DNA of 64,000 nucleotides from CBDFKJ01 sp965248805. GTDB lineage: Bacteria > Pseudomonadota > Alphaproteobacteria > UBA6615. The position numbers and the translations under genes are program-made. The notes beneath the pieces are model-generated. The model had not been told where the DNA came from and did not search any database. It worked only from the letters and a program-made list of their open reading frames with translations. Below, one piece after another: positions 16,970-25,703 of this stretch (its first letter is position 1; every line of letters begins with the position of its first letter). Where the stretch lies: NCBI GenBank assembly GCA_965248805.1, contig CBDFKJ010000009.1, positions 1,674,001 through 1,738,000 of the forward strand, in the 5' to 3' direction.

Positions 16970-18334
16970 TTAGCGGTTCTGCCGCAGTGCGTCGATTTCG
17001 CGCGAGACCAACTCTCTGCGGTCACTTTCGGCTGGCAGTACCGCGAGCAACCGTTCGAACGACGCGATGGCGTCGTCAGCGTGGCCGTCCTGCGCGGCGG
17101 CGAGGCCGAGGAACCACAGCGCATCCGGGTGATCCGGCGCCAGCACCAGTATGTCCCGCATGATCTCGATGACGCGTGGCGGCAGCGGTGCGCCGTTATC
17201 CACCGGGGCGAGTGCGGCGAGGGCGTAGCCCTCCAAGACGTCCAAGCGGTCGGGCGCCTGTTCGGCCGCGCGTGCAAAGGCGTTGATGGCCTTATCCTGC
17301 TCGCCGAGCACGGTGTAGGAGCGTGCCAACTGCAGCCATCCGTCCACGTCTTCGGGGGCGCCTTCCAGGCGTTGAGCCAGCCCGTCGACCATCGAGCGAA
17401 TCATCGCTTGCTGCTCTTCCCGGCTCATCGCTTGCGCCGCCGCGATGTCGTCTCCATCCGGACCGGCGGGCACCAGCGCCTCGGGGTCGCGACCCAGTTC
17501 CTCGGCGACCTCACGGATGCGCGCCACCACCGCCGCCTTCCAAGGCGCATCCGCCGGCGCATCTTCCGCCAGCGCCTGCCACATCGCCAGCGCCGGCTCC
17601 AACTTCCCCGCCTGATAATCCCCCAGCGCCAAGTAGTATCGCGAGCGCGGCTCGCTCGGAGCCTCGGCGACGACCGCGGCAAAGATCTTGGCGGCTTCTT
17701 CGGTCACCGAGCCGTTTGACGCGCGCACCAACGCTTCGCCGTAGCGCGATCGGACGTCCGGATCGCCGCCGCTGACCTCCACCGCCCAGTTAAAGGCTTC
17801 CACGGCGTCGTCGTCGCGGCCGAGCGCGAAGAGCACGTTGCCGAGTTGCAGCCACGCATCGAGGTCCGACGGATTGTCCTGAATGCGTAGGCCGAGTTCC
17901 GCGACCACGGCACGCAGGTCGTTTTCCTGCTCGCCGGCGATGCGTGTTTCCTCGGAGCGCGAGGCCAGCGGCTGATCCGGCAGGGCGGGTGAGCCAAGAT
18001 AGGCATAGAGCCCGAGCGCCATGGCCGGTGCGGCGATGCCCAATGCCATCGCCGTCGCCACGGCAGTGCGACGGCTTGTCGATCCCGAGTCCGTCTCGCC
18101 TCGGCCGGCGTCGGCAGCCAGGATCTTGCGCTCGATCTCGGTGCGTGCGGCGGCTGCGTCGTGCGCACCGATCATGCCCCGCGCCGCGTCACGCTCCAAT
18201 TCGCTAAGCTGATCGCGATAGATCTTGATGTCATACTCGGCGCGCATCGCCGCTTGGGCTGGCCGCCGTAACAAGGGCGTCAGCAGCAATGCGAGTGCAA
18301 CTGCCGTGCAGACGGCAAGGGCGAGCCAGATCAC
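16970..18334 (-). CDS. ccmI: Cytochrome c maturation protein CcmI (CycH)
   Basis: CcmI (454 aa) chaperones apocytochrome c and delivers it to the haem ligation complex. Two membrane helices are visible (residues about 2-21 and 93-115) with a cytosolic loop between that has the family pattern YDIKIYRDQLSELERD. A long periplasmic C-terminus contains TPR-like repeats, such as DLDAWLQLGNVLFALGRDDD and DVDGWLQLARSYTVLGEQDK. Its GTG start overlaps the ccmH stop, so the frame open upstream is inside ccmH and is not used. It closes the ccm operon. Confidence 0.9.
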   Translation of the reverse strand: MIWLALAVCTAVALALLLTPLLRRPAQAAMRAEYDIKIYRDQLSELERDAARGMIGAHDAAAARTEIERKILAADAGRGETDSGSTSRRTAVATAMALGIAAPAMALGLYAYLGSPALPDQPLASRSEETRIAGEQENDLRAVVAELGLRIQDNPSDLDAWLQLGNVLFALGRDDDAVEAFNWAVEVSGGDPDVRSRYGEALVRASNGSVTEEAAKIFAAVVAEAPSEPRSRYYLALGDYQAGKLEPALAMWQALAEDAPADAPWKAAVVARIREVAEELGRDPEALVPAGPDGDDIAAAQAMSREEQQAMIRSMVDGLAQRLEGAPEDVDGWLQLARSYTVLGEQDKAINAFARAAEQAPDRLDVLEGYALAALAPVDNGAPLPPRVIEIMRDILVLAPDHPDALWFLGLAAAQDGHADDAIASFERLLAVLPAESDRRELVSREIDALRQNR

Positions 18335-18855
18335 GACGGCTCGCGGGCGTCCGCAGCCGCGCCACTGGGCGCAGCGTCGCCATCGTCGAGGTCGTCCAAT
18401 TCTTCGACCAAGGCGTCGAGCCGCGCGCGCTCGGCAACGGTCAGCGGCGGCACGTCGCCGCCCTCCGCCCGGCGCGCTCGGTACCACCAGACGGCGACCA
18501 AGCCTGCGAGCGCCAGTACCAGCCACGGTCCAAGCCACAAGCCGTAGGTCTTCGGTTTGAACGGCGGTTGCAGGAGCACGAAATCGCCGTAGCGCGCGAC
18601 GACGTAGTCGATTGTCGCGGCGTCGGTGTCGCCAGCGACCAGGCGCTCGCGCACCAGCAGGCGCAAGTCGCGCGCCAGTGGCGCACTCGAATCGTCGATC
18701 GACTGGTTCTGACACACCACGCAGCGCAACTGTTTCGAAATGGCGCGCGCCCGCGCTTCTAACGCCGGATCGTCCAAAACTTCATCCGGGTTGACGGCGT
18801 ACGCCGTCAGCCCGGCTAACATCACGAGCAGGAACGCGGCCGCCGCGCGTCTCAT
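18331..18855 (-). CDS. ccmH: Cytochrome c maturation protein CcmH (thiol-reducing subunit)
   Basis: CcmH (174 aa) is a membrane-anchored periplasmic thiol-disulfide protein that keeps the apocytochrome CxxCH cysteines reduced. The family signature LRCVVCQNQSIDDS places the redox pair at Cys45 and Cys48. A signal peptide (MRRAAAAFLLVMLAGLTAYA) precedes it and one membrane helix lies near residues 107-125. It overlaps ccmG at its 5' end and ccmI at its 3' end by 4 bases each, so the genes are translationally coupled. Confidence 0.95.
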   Translation of the reverse strand: MRRAAAAFLLVMLAGLTAYAVNPDEVLDDPALEARARAISKQLRCVVCQNQSIDDSSAPLARDLRLLVRERLVAGDTDAATIDYVVARYGDFVLLQPPFKPKTYGLWLGPWLVLALAGLVAVWWYRARRAEGGDVPPLTVAERARLDALVEELDDLDDGDAAPSGAAADAREPS

Positions 18856-19391
18856 GGAGTCAACTCACGGATCACCGGCAAGACCTGCCGTTCATAAATG
18901 TCCGGCGACATCGGCCCAATGATCTTGTGGCGGATGTGGCCTTGGGCATCGAGGATAAAGGTCTCCGGCACACCCGTGACGCCCCACTCGAGGCTGGCGC
19001 GCGCGTCGAAGTCGGCGCCGATGCGGTCGTACGGATCGCCGTGCCGGTCGAGCCAGCGATTGGCGTCGGTGGGTTCATCGCGATGGTTAATGCCATAGAC
19101 TGCAATGCCGTCTTCGGTCATGCGCGTGATGATCGGGTGCTCGGCCAGGCAGGGCACGCACCAGGAGGCAAACACATTGACCACGCTGGGCACGCCCTGC
19201 AGATCGGCTGTGCTGAGGCCGAGGCTGTTGGGCCGGCCCTCGATCGGTGGCAGAGCGAATTGCGGCGCTGGCTGGTCGGTCAATGCCGACGGCAGCTTGC
19301 TCGGGTCGAGGTCGAGCGCGAAAGAGATTGCGAACATCGCCGCTATGGCGACGAACACAACCACCGGAACGGCGAAGGCAAGACGACGCAT
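18852..19391 (-). CDS. ccmG: Thiol:disulfide interchange protein CcmG/DsbE
   Basis: CcmG (179 aa) is a membrane-tethered thioredoxin that passes reducing equivalents to CcmH and apocytochromes in the periplasm. The active site is WCVPC at residues 77-81 within VNVFASWCVPCLAEHP, and the cis-proline loop is GVTGVPETF. The N-terminal hydrophobic helix anchors it. The start lies 5 bases after the ccmF stop. Confidence 0.96.
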   Translation of the reverse strand: MRRLAFAVPVVVFVAIAAMFAISFALDLDPSKLPSALTDQPAPQFALPPIEGRPNSLGLSTADLQGVPSVVNVFASWCVPCLAEHPIITRMTEDGIAVYGINHRDEPTDANRWLDRHGDPYDRIGADFDARASLEWGVTGVPETFILDAQGHIRHKIIGPMSPDIYERQVLPVIRELTP

Positions 19392-19395
19392 GACG

Positions 19396-21390
19396 CTAGG
19401 CTGCGGGAGCCGCCGCCGGATCGGTTTGGCGTCGGCGGGAAAGCGCCGGGGCGCCGATGCGATGCCGGCGATCGCTCAGAGACAGCAGCCCGCCTGCCAC
19501 CATGATCAGGACGCCTAGCCACATCCAAGGCACGATCGGATTGAAGTAAAGCCGCGTGGTCCAACCGCCGGCGCCATCGGTGTCACCGAGCACGACGTAG
19601 ACATCGGAAAACAGCGTCGTGCGGATCGCGGCCTCAGTGGTCGGCATCTGCGCCACCGGGTAAAAGCGCTTCTCCGGTTGCATGATGGCGACCACCCGAT
19701 TGCCGCGCGACAGAGTGAACTCGCCGCGCTCGATCTGATAGTTCGGGCCGACGTCGTCGGTGGCACCGACGAACGTCATCTCGTAGGGGCCGAGCGCAAT
19801 GCTTTCGCCGGGGTGCATGACCTGAATGCGCTCGATCTGCCAGGCCGTGCCGGAGATACCGGCGATCACGATCGCCAGTCCGGCGTGCGCCACCGCCACG
19901 CCGTACGCCGAACGTGGCAGACCGACGAGCCGCCGCCACACATGCCCGCGCCGTCGTGCCGTCAAACCTGCGCGTTCCAGCCACGACAGCAACGATCCCA
20001 CGAACAGCCATGCCGCAAGTCCCAAGCCGATCGGTGCGAGCCATGCACCGGCGGGGGCGATAGAGTAGGCGCCGGCAGTTACGATCACCGCCGCGATCAG
20101 GGCCGGGATGAGCCGCTTCAGCGCCGCGCGCCCGTCGCCGCGTTTCCACGCCAGCATCGGACCGGCCGCCATCACCGCGATCAGCGGCACCATGATCGGC
20201 ACAAAGGTCGCGTTGAAGAAGGGCGGGCCGACCGACACCTTATCCGTGCCGCCGCTGACGGCATCGGCAAACAAGGGATAGAGCGTGCCGATGAATACCG
20301 CGGCGCAGGCGACGGCCAACAGCAGATTGTTGACGATCAGACTGCCCTCGCGACTAACAGGAGCGAAAAGGCCAACGCCCTTCAGCGCCGGCGCCCGCAA
20401 GGCGAACAGGGTCAGCGAGCCGCCGATGGCGACGACCAGGATCGCCAGAATGAAGATGCCGCGCGTCGGGTCGGTGGCGAAGGCGTGCACAGAAGTCAGC
20501 ACGCCCGAACGCACGAGGAAGGTTCCTATCAGGCTCAGCGAGAACGCGAGGATCGCGAGCAGGACGGTCCACGCCTTCAGGGTATCGCGCTTTTCGACGA
20601 CGATAGCGGAGTGCAACAGCGCGGTGCCCATCAGCCATGGCATGAAGCTGGCGTTCTCCACCGGGTCCCAGTACCACCAGCCGCCCCAGCCGAGCTCGTA
20701 GTACGCCCACCAACTGCCGAGCGCGATCCCGGCGGTCAGGAACGTCCACGCCGCCAGTGTCCACGGCCGCACCCAGCGCGCCCACGCGGCGTCGACGCGA
20801 CCTTCAAGCAGCGCGGCGACGGCGAAGGAAAACGCCATCGAAAATCCGACATAGCCGAGATAGAGCATGGGCGGGTGAAACGCGAGGCCCGGGTCCTGCA
20901 ACAACGGGTTCAAGTCGCGACCGTCGATCGGCGCCGGATCGAGGCGCTCGAACGGGTTGGACGTAAACAGGATGAAGGCGAGGAAGGCGATCGAGATCAT
21001 CGCCTGCACCGACAACGCTCGGGCGCGCAGGCCCGGCGGCAGATTGCCGCCGAATGTGGCGACCGCGGCGCCGAACACGGAAAGGATCAACACCCACATG
21101 AGCATCGATCCCTCGTGATTGCCCCACACGCCCGAGACCTTGTAGAGCATCGGCTTGGCCGAGTGGCTGTTCTGATAAACGTTGGCCAGCGAAAAGTCGG
21201 AAGTGACGTAGGCGTAGGTCAGGCAGGCGAAGGCGACCGCAAGGAAGAGCGCTTGTCCTTGCGCCGCCGGCCGCGACAGCGCCATCAACGCCGCGTCGTT
21301 GCGGTGCGCGCCCCAGAGCGGCACGATTGCCTGCGCCAACGCCATGCTGAGCGCCAGGATGACGGCAAAGTGTCCGAGTTCGGCGATCAT
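19396..21390 (-). CDS. ccmF: Haem lyase CcmF
   Basis: CcmF (664 aa) is the integral membrane synthetase that attaches haem to apocytochrome c. It has many membrane helices and the tryptophan-rich WWD domain GWGGWWYWDPVENASFMPWL. Conserved histidines in the membrane loops, for example in GNHEGSMLMW, fit the haem-handling family. The ATG overlaps the ccmE stop (ATGA), which decides the start over an in-frame ATG a few codons upstream. Confidence 0.97.
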   Translation of the reverse strand: MIAELGHFAVILALSMALAQAIVPLWGAHRNDAALMALSRPAAQGQALFLAVAFACLTYAYVTSDFSLANVYQNSHSAKPMLYKVSGVWGNHEGSMLMWVLILSVFGAAVATFGGNLPPGLRARALSVQAMISIAFLAFILFTSNPFERLDPAPIDGRDLNPLLQDPGLAFHPPMLYLGYVGFSMAFSFAVAALLEGRVDAAWARWVRPWTLAAWTFLTAGIALGSWWAYYELGWGGWWYWDPVENASFMPWLMGTALLHSAIVVEKRDTLKAWTVLLAILAFSLSLIGTFLVRSGVLTSVHAFATDPTRGIFILAILVVAIGGSLTLFALRAPALKGVGLFAPVSREGSLIVNNLLLAVACAAVFIGTLYPLFADAVSGGTDKVSVGPPFFNATFVPIMVPLIAVMAAGPMLAWKRGDGRAALKRLIPALIAAVIVTAGAYSIAPAGAWLAPIGLGLAAWLFVGSLLSWLERAGLTARRRGHVWRRLVGLPRSAYGVAVAHAGLAIVIAGISGTAWQIERIQVMHPGESIALGPYEMTFVGATDDVGPNYQIERGEFTLSRGNRVVAIMQPEKRFYPVAQMPTTEAAIRTTLFSDVYVVLGDTDGAGGWTTRLYFNPIVPWMWLGVLIMVAGGLLSLSDRRHRIGAPALSRRRQTDPAAAPAA

Positions 21391-21824
21391 GGCTCGGCTC
21401 CCTTCCACTGGCCAGCGGCCTTCAGGGAGTCGGCGACCTCCTTAGGCATGTAGTTCTCGTCATGCTTGGCCAGCACGTCGCTGGCGAGGAATGTGCCGTC
21501 GTCGCCGAAGGTGCCTTCTGTGACCACGCCCTGACCCTCGCCGAACAGATCCGGCAGGATGCCGGTGAAGCGCACCGGCACGGTGTTCACCAGATCGGTG
21601 ACGCGGAACGTCACGTCGACGCCGTAGTGCTGGACGCTGCCGTCCTCGACGAGCCCCCCCAGGCGTACCCGTCGTCCCGGCACGATCTCGCGGGCCTGCA
21701 GATCGCTGGGACTGTAGAAGAAGACGAGGTTGTCCTCGAACGCCGAAAGTATTAGCGCCGCAGCCGCGCCCAGAGCCGCGACGCCGCCCAAAATCATGTA
21801 CAGGCGCTTGCGCTTCGGCTTCAT
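21387..21824 (-). CDS. ccmE: Haem chaperone CcmE
   Basis: CcmE (145 aa) covalently binds haem in the periplasm and hands it to CcmF. The haem-binding His121 and conserved Tyr125 are in LAKHDENYMPKEV. An N-terminal membrane helix (about residues 9-28) is followed by an OB-fold domain with FRVTDLVNTVPVRFTGILPD. The gene overlaps ccmF by 4 bases. Confidence 0.97.
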   Translation of the reverse strand: MKPKRKRLYMILGGVAALGAAAALILSAFEDNLVFFYSPSDLQAREIVPGRRVRLGGLVEDGSVQHYGVDVTFRVTDLVNTVPVRFTGILPDLFGEGQGVVTEGTFGDDGTFLASDVLAKHDENYMPKEVADSLKAAGQWKGAEP

Positions 21825-21827
21825 GGC

Positions 21828-22016
21828 CTAGCTAACGCTCTTCCGTCGACCGCGCTGCCGGTGCGGTTCCAGGGCTGACAAATCTTCCTCGGCGGCGCGT
21901 AGCTGGCGCACACTGATGATCAGCAGTCCGGCCAACACGGTCAGGACCAATCCCAGCGCCGGCCAAACAAACGTGGCGTAGCCGCCCATTGCGAAAAACT
22001 CCGACACACCGCTCAC
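21828..22016 (-). CDS. ccmD: Haem exporter protein CcmD
   Basis: CcmD (62 aa) is a small membrane protein that helps release holo-CcmE from the CcmABC complex. It has one membrane helix in GYATFVWPALGLVLTVLAGL, with the family GGY...FVWPAY-like motif before it, and a basic, charged cytosolic tail. It lies between ccmC and ccmE, 3 bases from ccmE, which supports the call despite its low sequence conservation. Confidence 0.92.
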   Translation of the reverse strand: MSGVSEFFAMGGYATFVWPALGLVLTVLAGLLIISVRQLRAAEEDLSALEPHRQRGRRKSVS

Positions 22017-22048
22017 CTACAATCAGTAAATGCCTTGCGCCGCCGATG

Positions 22049-22807
22049 CTAGGTGGCTGAGCCTGGTTGCCCGGCCTCGCTGGCCCGAACCTGCACAAGA
22101 CGTAGCCCACGCACCCGCCGCGCCGCCAACTCGGCGCGAATGCGTATCAGCCAGACGGTAACGAAATAGGCCTGGAAGGCGAGGATCATCAGGAGCAGCG
22201 GCGTGATCATCGATGGATCGATGGCCGGCGCATCCAATCGGCTGAGGCTCGCGGGCTGGTGCAAAGTGTTCCACCAATCGACCGAGAACTTAATGATCGG
22301 CAAGTTGATCACGCCGACCAGGGCGAGGATCGCCGCCGCACGCGCACCCCGGGTCGGGTCGTCGAAGGCATTGTGCACTGCGATGTATCCCAGATAGAGG
22401 AATAACAATACCAAAACGGACGTCAGGCGTGCGTCCCATACCCACCACGTGCCCCACATCGGTTTGCCCCACAGCGATCCGGTCGCCAGGGTCAGGGCTG
22501 TGAAACACGCGCCGATCGGCGCCGCGGCCTTGGCGGAGATATCCGCCAGCGGGTGGCGCCAGATCAAGCCGACGGCGCTGGCGATCGCAACGACCGCGTA
22601 GCAGAACGTCGACATCCAGGCCGATGGCACATGCACGTACATGATGCGCACGGTCTCGCCTTGCTGGTAGTCGGCCGGGGAGGCGAATAGTGCAAAATAC
22701 AGCCCGGTGGCGAACAGGATCACCGTCAGCGCCGCCGACCAAGGCAGTATCACGCTGGCGAAGCGCAGAAACCGGGCCGGGTTGGCGAAACGATGCAAGT
22801 CAGCCAT
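22049..22807 (-). CDS. ccmC: Haem transporter/loader CcmC
   Basis: CcmC (252 aa) is a six-helix membrane protein that loads haem onto CcmE. Its WWD-type motif is GKPMWGTWWVWDARLTSVLV, and conserved histidines occur in YVHVPSAWMS. Length and motif spacing are normal for the family. It begins 75 bases after ccmB, the largest gap in the operon, with no other gene in that gap. Confidence 0.97.
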   Translation of the reverse strand: MADLHRFANPARFLRFASVILPWSAALTVILFATGLYFALFASPADYQQGETVRIMYVHVPSAWMSTFCYAVVAIASAVGLIWRHPLADISAKAAAPIGACFTALTLATGSLWGKPMWGTWWVWDARLTSVLVLLFLYLGYIAVHNAFDDPTRGARAAAILALVGVINLPIIKFSVDWWNTLHQPASLSRLDAPAIDPSMITPLLLMILAFQAYFVTVWLIRIRAELAARRVRGLRLVQVRASEAGQPGSAT

Positions 22808-22882
22808 TAAGCTCTCTCAGTTCATTCGCCACGGCTCGTGCTAGCGCGCGTGCCAAGCCGGCACAAGCCACAAGAGCGCGAC

Positions 22883-23548
22883 TTACTCCAGCGCCAAGCG
22901 TAACGCGGCCGCGATCGCCACGGGCGTCAGCACAGTCGCCGCGATCAGCAGTCCGGCCAGGATCAACAGATGGGGGCGCACTGGCAAGCCGACAATGGCA
23001 GCGTCGACCGCGGCCACGCCAAATATCAAGACCGGCACGTACAGCGGCAGCACCAGAAGCGACAGCAGCACGCCGCCGCGGCGGGCGCCCAGAACGAGCG
23101 AGGCGCCGACGGCGCCGATCAGGCTCAAGACCGGCGTGCCCAGCAGCATGGACACGATCATTGCCGGATAGGCCTCGGCCGGCAGCTGCATGAGAACGCC
23201 GAGAACGGGCGTGGCGACGATCAGCGGCAGGCCTGTGGTCAGCCAATGTGCCGTCACCTTCATCACGATCACCACCGTGAGCGAGCCGGGGGAGAGCAGC
23301 AGCAGATCGAGGCTGCCATCCTCGTAGTCCGCCTGGAATAGGCGATCCAGGCTCAGCAGCGCGGCGAGAAGCGCCATGACCCAGATGACGCCGGAGGCGA
23401 TCCGCGCCAGGACGCCTGGCTCGGGGCCGACCCCGAACGGAAACAGCACCACGGCCAGTACGAAGAAGGCCACGACGGTTCGGGACTCGCTGCGATTGCG
23501 CAGAGCCAAACGCAGGTCGCGCCGCAGGACCACGACTGCGGCGCTCAC
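22883..23548 (-). CDS. ccmB: ABC transporter permease CcmB
   Basis: CcmB (221 aa) is the membrane partner of the CcmA ATPase in the CcmABCD complex that releases haem-loaded CcmE. About six membrane helices are present, and the segment DRLFQADYEDGSLDLLLLSP is characteristic. The frame is open upstream, but GTG at 23548 overlaps the ccmA stop (GTGA) and yields the normal N-terminus SAAVVVLRRDLRLALRNRSE. Confidence 0.96.
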   Translation of the reverse strand: MSAAVVVLRRDLRLALRNRSESRTVVAFFVLAVVLFPFGVGPEPGVLARIASGVIWVMALLAALLSLDRLFQADYEDGSLDLLLLSPGSLTVVIVMKVTAHWLTTGLPLIVATPVLGVLMQLPAEAYPAMIVSMLLGTPVLSLIGAVGASLVLGARRGGVLLSLLVLPLYVPVLIFGVAAVDAAIVGLPVRPHLLILAGLLIAATVLTPVAIAAALRLALE

Positions 23549-24207
23549 ATCAGGACTCCCGACTGCCCATTGGCCGGTGCAAAGGCGTCGAGGCGAAGGA
23601 GTGTTGAAGGCTCGATCTTGAGGTTGCTGTGAGTCGCCGCGACGACCATGCCGCCGCCGGCGAGATGGCGAGCGATCGCGCCTTCGAGCGCGCTCACCGC
23701 CATGTCGTCGAGGCCGACCGCGGGCTCGTCCAGCAACCACAGATCCGCCGCTGCCGCGAGCAGCCGCGCCAGGTTGGTCCGCCGACGCTGGCCGGAGGAC
23801 AGGAACCGGCCCGGGACGGCGCTGATTTGGCCGATACCGAATTGGGCGAGTGCATCGTCGACCAAATGCGCCTCATCGCTGCCGCGCAGCCGTGACCAGA
23901 AGGCGACGTTCTCGCGCACGCTCAGCACCGGCTTCACAGCATCGGCGTGGCCGACATAATTGATCCGCGCGCGATGGGCGTCCGGATCGTCGGCGACACG
24001 GTCGCCGTTCCAGGCGAATTCGCCCGCCGTCGCCGGCAGGAGCCCGGCCATCAATCGCAACAGCGACGACTTGCCGCTGCCGTTGGGGCCGACGAGGATG
24101 AGCGCATGGCCGGGTTCGACGGCGAACGTGAGGTCGCTGAACACCATGCGCTCGCCGCGCACGCATGCGAGATCCGAACCGCTAAACCCCCGAGTCGCGC
24201 CGCTCAT
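23545..24207 (-). CDS. ccmA: Cytochrome c biogenesis ATP-binding protein CcmA
   Basis: CcmA (220 aa) is the ABC ATPase that powers release of holo-CcmE. The Walker A motif GPNGSGKSS, signature LSSGQRRRTNLARLL and Walker B LWLLDEPAVGLD are all intact, followed by the switch histidine region VVAATHS. It is the first gene of the contiguous ccmABCDEFGHI operon, a complete system I set on one strand. Confidence 0.96.
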   Translation of the reverse strand: MSGATRGFSGSDLACVRGERMVFSDLTFAVEPGHALILVGPNGSGKSSLLRLMAGLLPATAGEFAWNGDRVADDPDAHRARINYVGHADAVKPVLSVRENVAFWSRLRGSDEAHLVDDALAQFGIGQISAVPGRFLSSGQRRRTNLARLLAAAADLWLLDEPAVGLDDMAVSALEGAIARHLAGGGMVVAATHSNLKIEPSTLLRLDAFAPANGQSGVLM

Positions 24208-24243
24208 TGCCGGCGCGACCCTAATTGAAACCGACTTCGGTGC

Positions 24244-24684
24244 CTATGCGGTTTGTGGCGTTCCGCTGGCGCGGCTTCGACCGAGGAACGAGTGGACCGC
24301 CATGCCAGCGACCATCGCGATGACGAACAGCGCCACGCGCCGATCGCCCACGCTTAACGCCGCCAATGCAGGACCCGGGCAAAAACCGACCAGGCCCCAG
24401 CCAACGCCGAAGATAGCAGCGCCGCCGACCAGCTTGGGGTCGATCCGGCTCGTCGATGGCGCCAGGAACGTCGCCGCCAGGCGCGGTGCCGGTTCCCGCA
24501 GTATCAGGCGAAATCCCGGAATGGTGACCGCAAGGGCGCCGATTATGACCACGGCCAGACTCGGATCCCAGGCGCCCGTGATATCGAGGAAGCCCAGTAC
24601 TTTGGCGGGGTCGACCATGCGCGACACCGCCAGACCCAGGCCGAACAGGAGGCCACTCGCTAATGCGGCGAATTCGCGCTGCAT
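24244..24684 (-). CDS. YeeE/YedE-family (DUF6691) membrane protein
   Basis: This 146-aa protein has about four membrane helices and the family core VSRMVDPAKVLGFLDITGAW together with GLVGFCPGPALAAL, whose cysteine is conserved. Paired YeeE/YedE proteins of this type (PmpA/PmpB-like) are thought to move sulfur-containing ions such as thiosulfate or to take part in sulfide defence. It follows its partner by 4 bases and is co-transcribed. The exact substrate is unknown. Confidence 0.82.
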   Translation of the reverse strand: MQREFAALASGLLFGLGLAVSRMVDPAKVLGFLDITGAWDPSLAVVIIGALAVTIPGFRLILREPAPRLAATFLAPSTSRIDPKLVGGAAIFGVGWGLVGFCPGPALAALSVGDRRVALFVIAMVAGMAVHSFLGRSRASGTPQTA

Positions 24685-24688
24685 CGCC

Positions 24689-25117
24689 TCACCCTCCGAT
24701 GACGTGGCGGACGAAGAAGACCGTCACGCCTGCGGTGACCATGAAGATAACCGTGGCGATGATCGAACGAGGCGACAGGCGCCCGATGCCGCAGACACCG
24801 TGGCCGCTGGTGCAGCCGGACCCCAGGCGGGTGCCGAACCCCACGAGCAGGCCGCCCGCGATCAACAGTGGTGTTGAGGCGTCGAGGTGGAAGGCCGCGC
24901 TCTCGGCGCCGGCCGCCAGGCCGTAGGCGGCGGCACCCAGGATCAGTCCCAGCACGAACAGCAAACGCCACGCGATGTCGCCGCGTTCGGGCCGAATCAG
25001 CGCGCCGGCGATGCCCCTGATGCCGGCGATGCGACCGTTGAGCCACAACAGCAGCGTCGATGCGAGCCCGATCAGGACGCCGCCGATTAGGGCGCTGACA
25101 GGGGTGAAGTTCTCCAT
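24689..25117 (-). CDS. YeeE/YedE-family membrane protein
   Basis: This 142-aa protein has about four membrane helices and the double-cysteine motif LGSGCTSGHGVCG of YeeE/YedE sulfur transporters. The start at 25117 (MENFTPVSALIGGVLIGLAS) has GGAG 8 bases upstream and gives a clean first helix; in-frame starts further up would lie inside the promoter. It forms a two-gene unit with the following DUF6691 protein and is preceded by a promoter that overlaps a perfect palindrome. Confidence 0.85.
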   Translation of the reverse strand: MENFTPVSALIGGVLIGLASTLLLWLNGRIAGIRGIAGALIRPERGDIAWRLLFVLGLILGAAAYGLAAGAESAAFHLDASTPLLIAGGLLVGFGTRLGSGCTSGHGVCGIGRLSPRSIIATVIFMVTAGVTVFFVRHVIGG

Positions 25118-25156
25118 GGTTGTCGCTCCATCTGGGAGGGCGGATCCGCGGATGTA

Positions 25157-25185
25157 TATAAGCAACTTCTAATGCGAAGTTCCAA
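25157..25185 (-). promoter_or_regulatory. Promoter overlapped by a palindromic operator
   Basis: On the minus strand, TTGGAA (-35, 25180-25185) and CTTATA (-10, 25157-25162) are 17 bases apart. The spacer holds the perfect palindrome AACTTC-GCATTA-GAAGTT (25164-25181). A repressor bound here would block the promoter of the YeeE/YedE pair. An ArsR-type sulfur sensor is the usual regulator of such pairs, but none is in the window. Confidence 0.6.
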
Positions 25186-25703
25186 GCTGCATTGGCCGGG
25201 ACCGCGTGCTGGAAAATGAGGGTGCCCAAGGAAATGCGGTCGTCGGTGGGGGGCCCGACGACCGCGATGGCTGGACCAACCCGAGAGAGGCAAGCTCGAC
25301 GACTACCCGTATTCCCGGGCATCGAGGGGAGGTCCCAGTACGAAGCGGATTAGACCGCTCGCGTGTGGCTTCACTAAGCCAGGATTGCGGCGAAAATGTG
25401 AAAGATCAGCCCGCGAAACCGGCCGTAATATAGCGTTTTGGCTCCAAAGCTGCTTCGTTCACAGTGCCTTATCTAAGATACCTTATTGTGAGTAACACCG
25501 CGCTGGTTTCTGGACTTGTGGGTAACTAGGCCCGTCGCGGCGGATCGTTGCGGATCGCAAGCGCGTGCCGATTCACCCGGGGCTGGGGATTTCTCTAGGC
25601 ATGCGGCCGTCAGTGCTGATAATCCAGTGGACGGGGAGCCTCCCAGGACCACTCAACCACGCGGCCACCGGACCGACCTTGGACACGGCGAGCAGGGAAC
25701 GTA
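25186..25703. other. Intergenic region between the YeeE/YedE pair and acnA
   Basis: No convincing gene is present in this 518-base gap. It contains the short palindrome TATCTAAGATA at 25470-25480 in an AT-richer patch with a repeated CCTTAT word, which could be part of the acnA promoter. The last 20 bases hold GAGCAGGGA before the acnA ATG. The remainder has ordinary GC content. Confidence 0.5.

Noticed and set aside
19678..21453. A 591-codon plus-strand frame opposite ccmF
   Set aside because: Low-complexity Arg/Gln/His-rich sequence antisense to a certain ccmF; no family resemblance.
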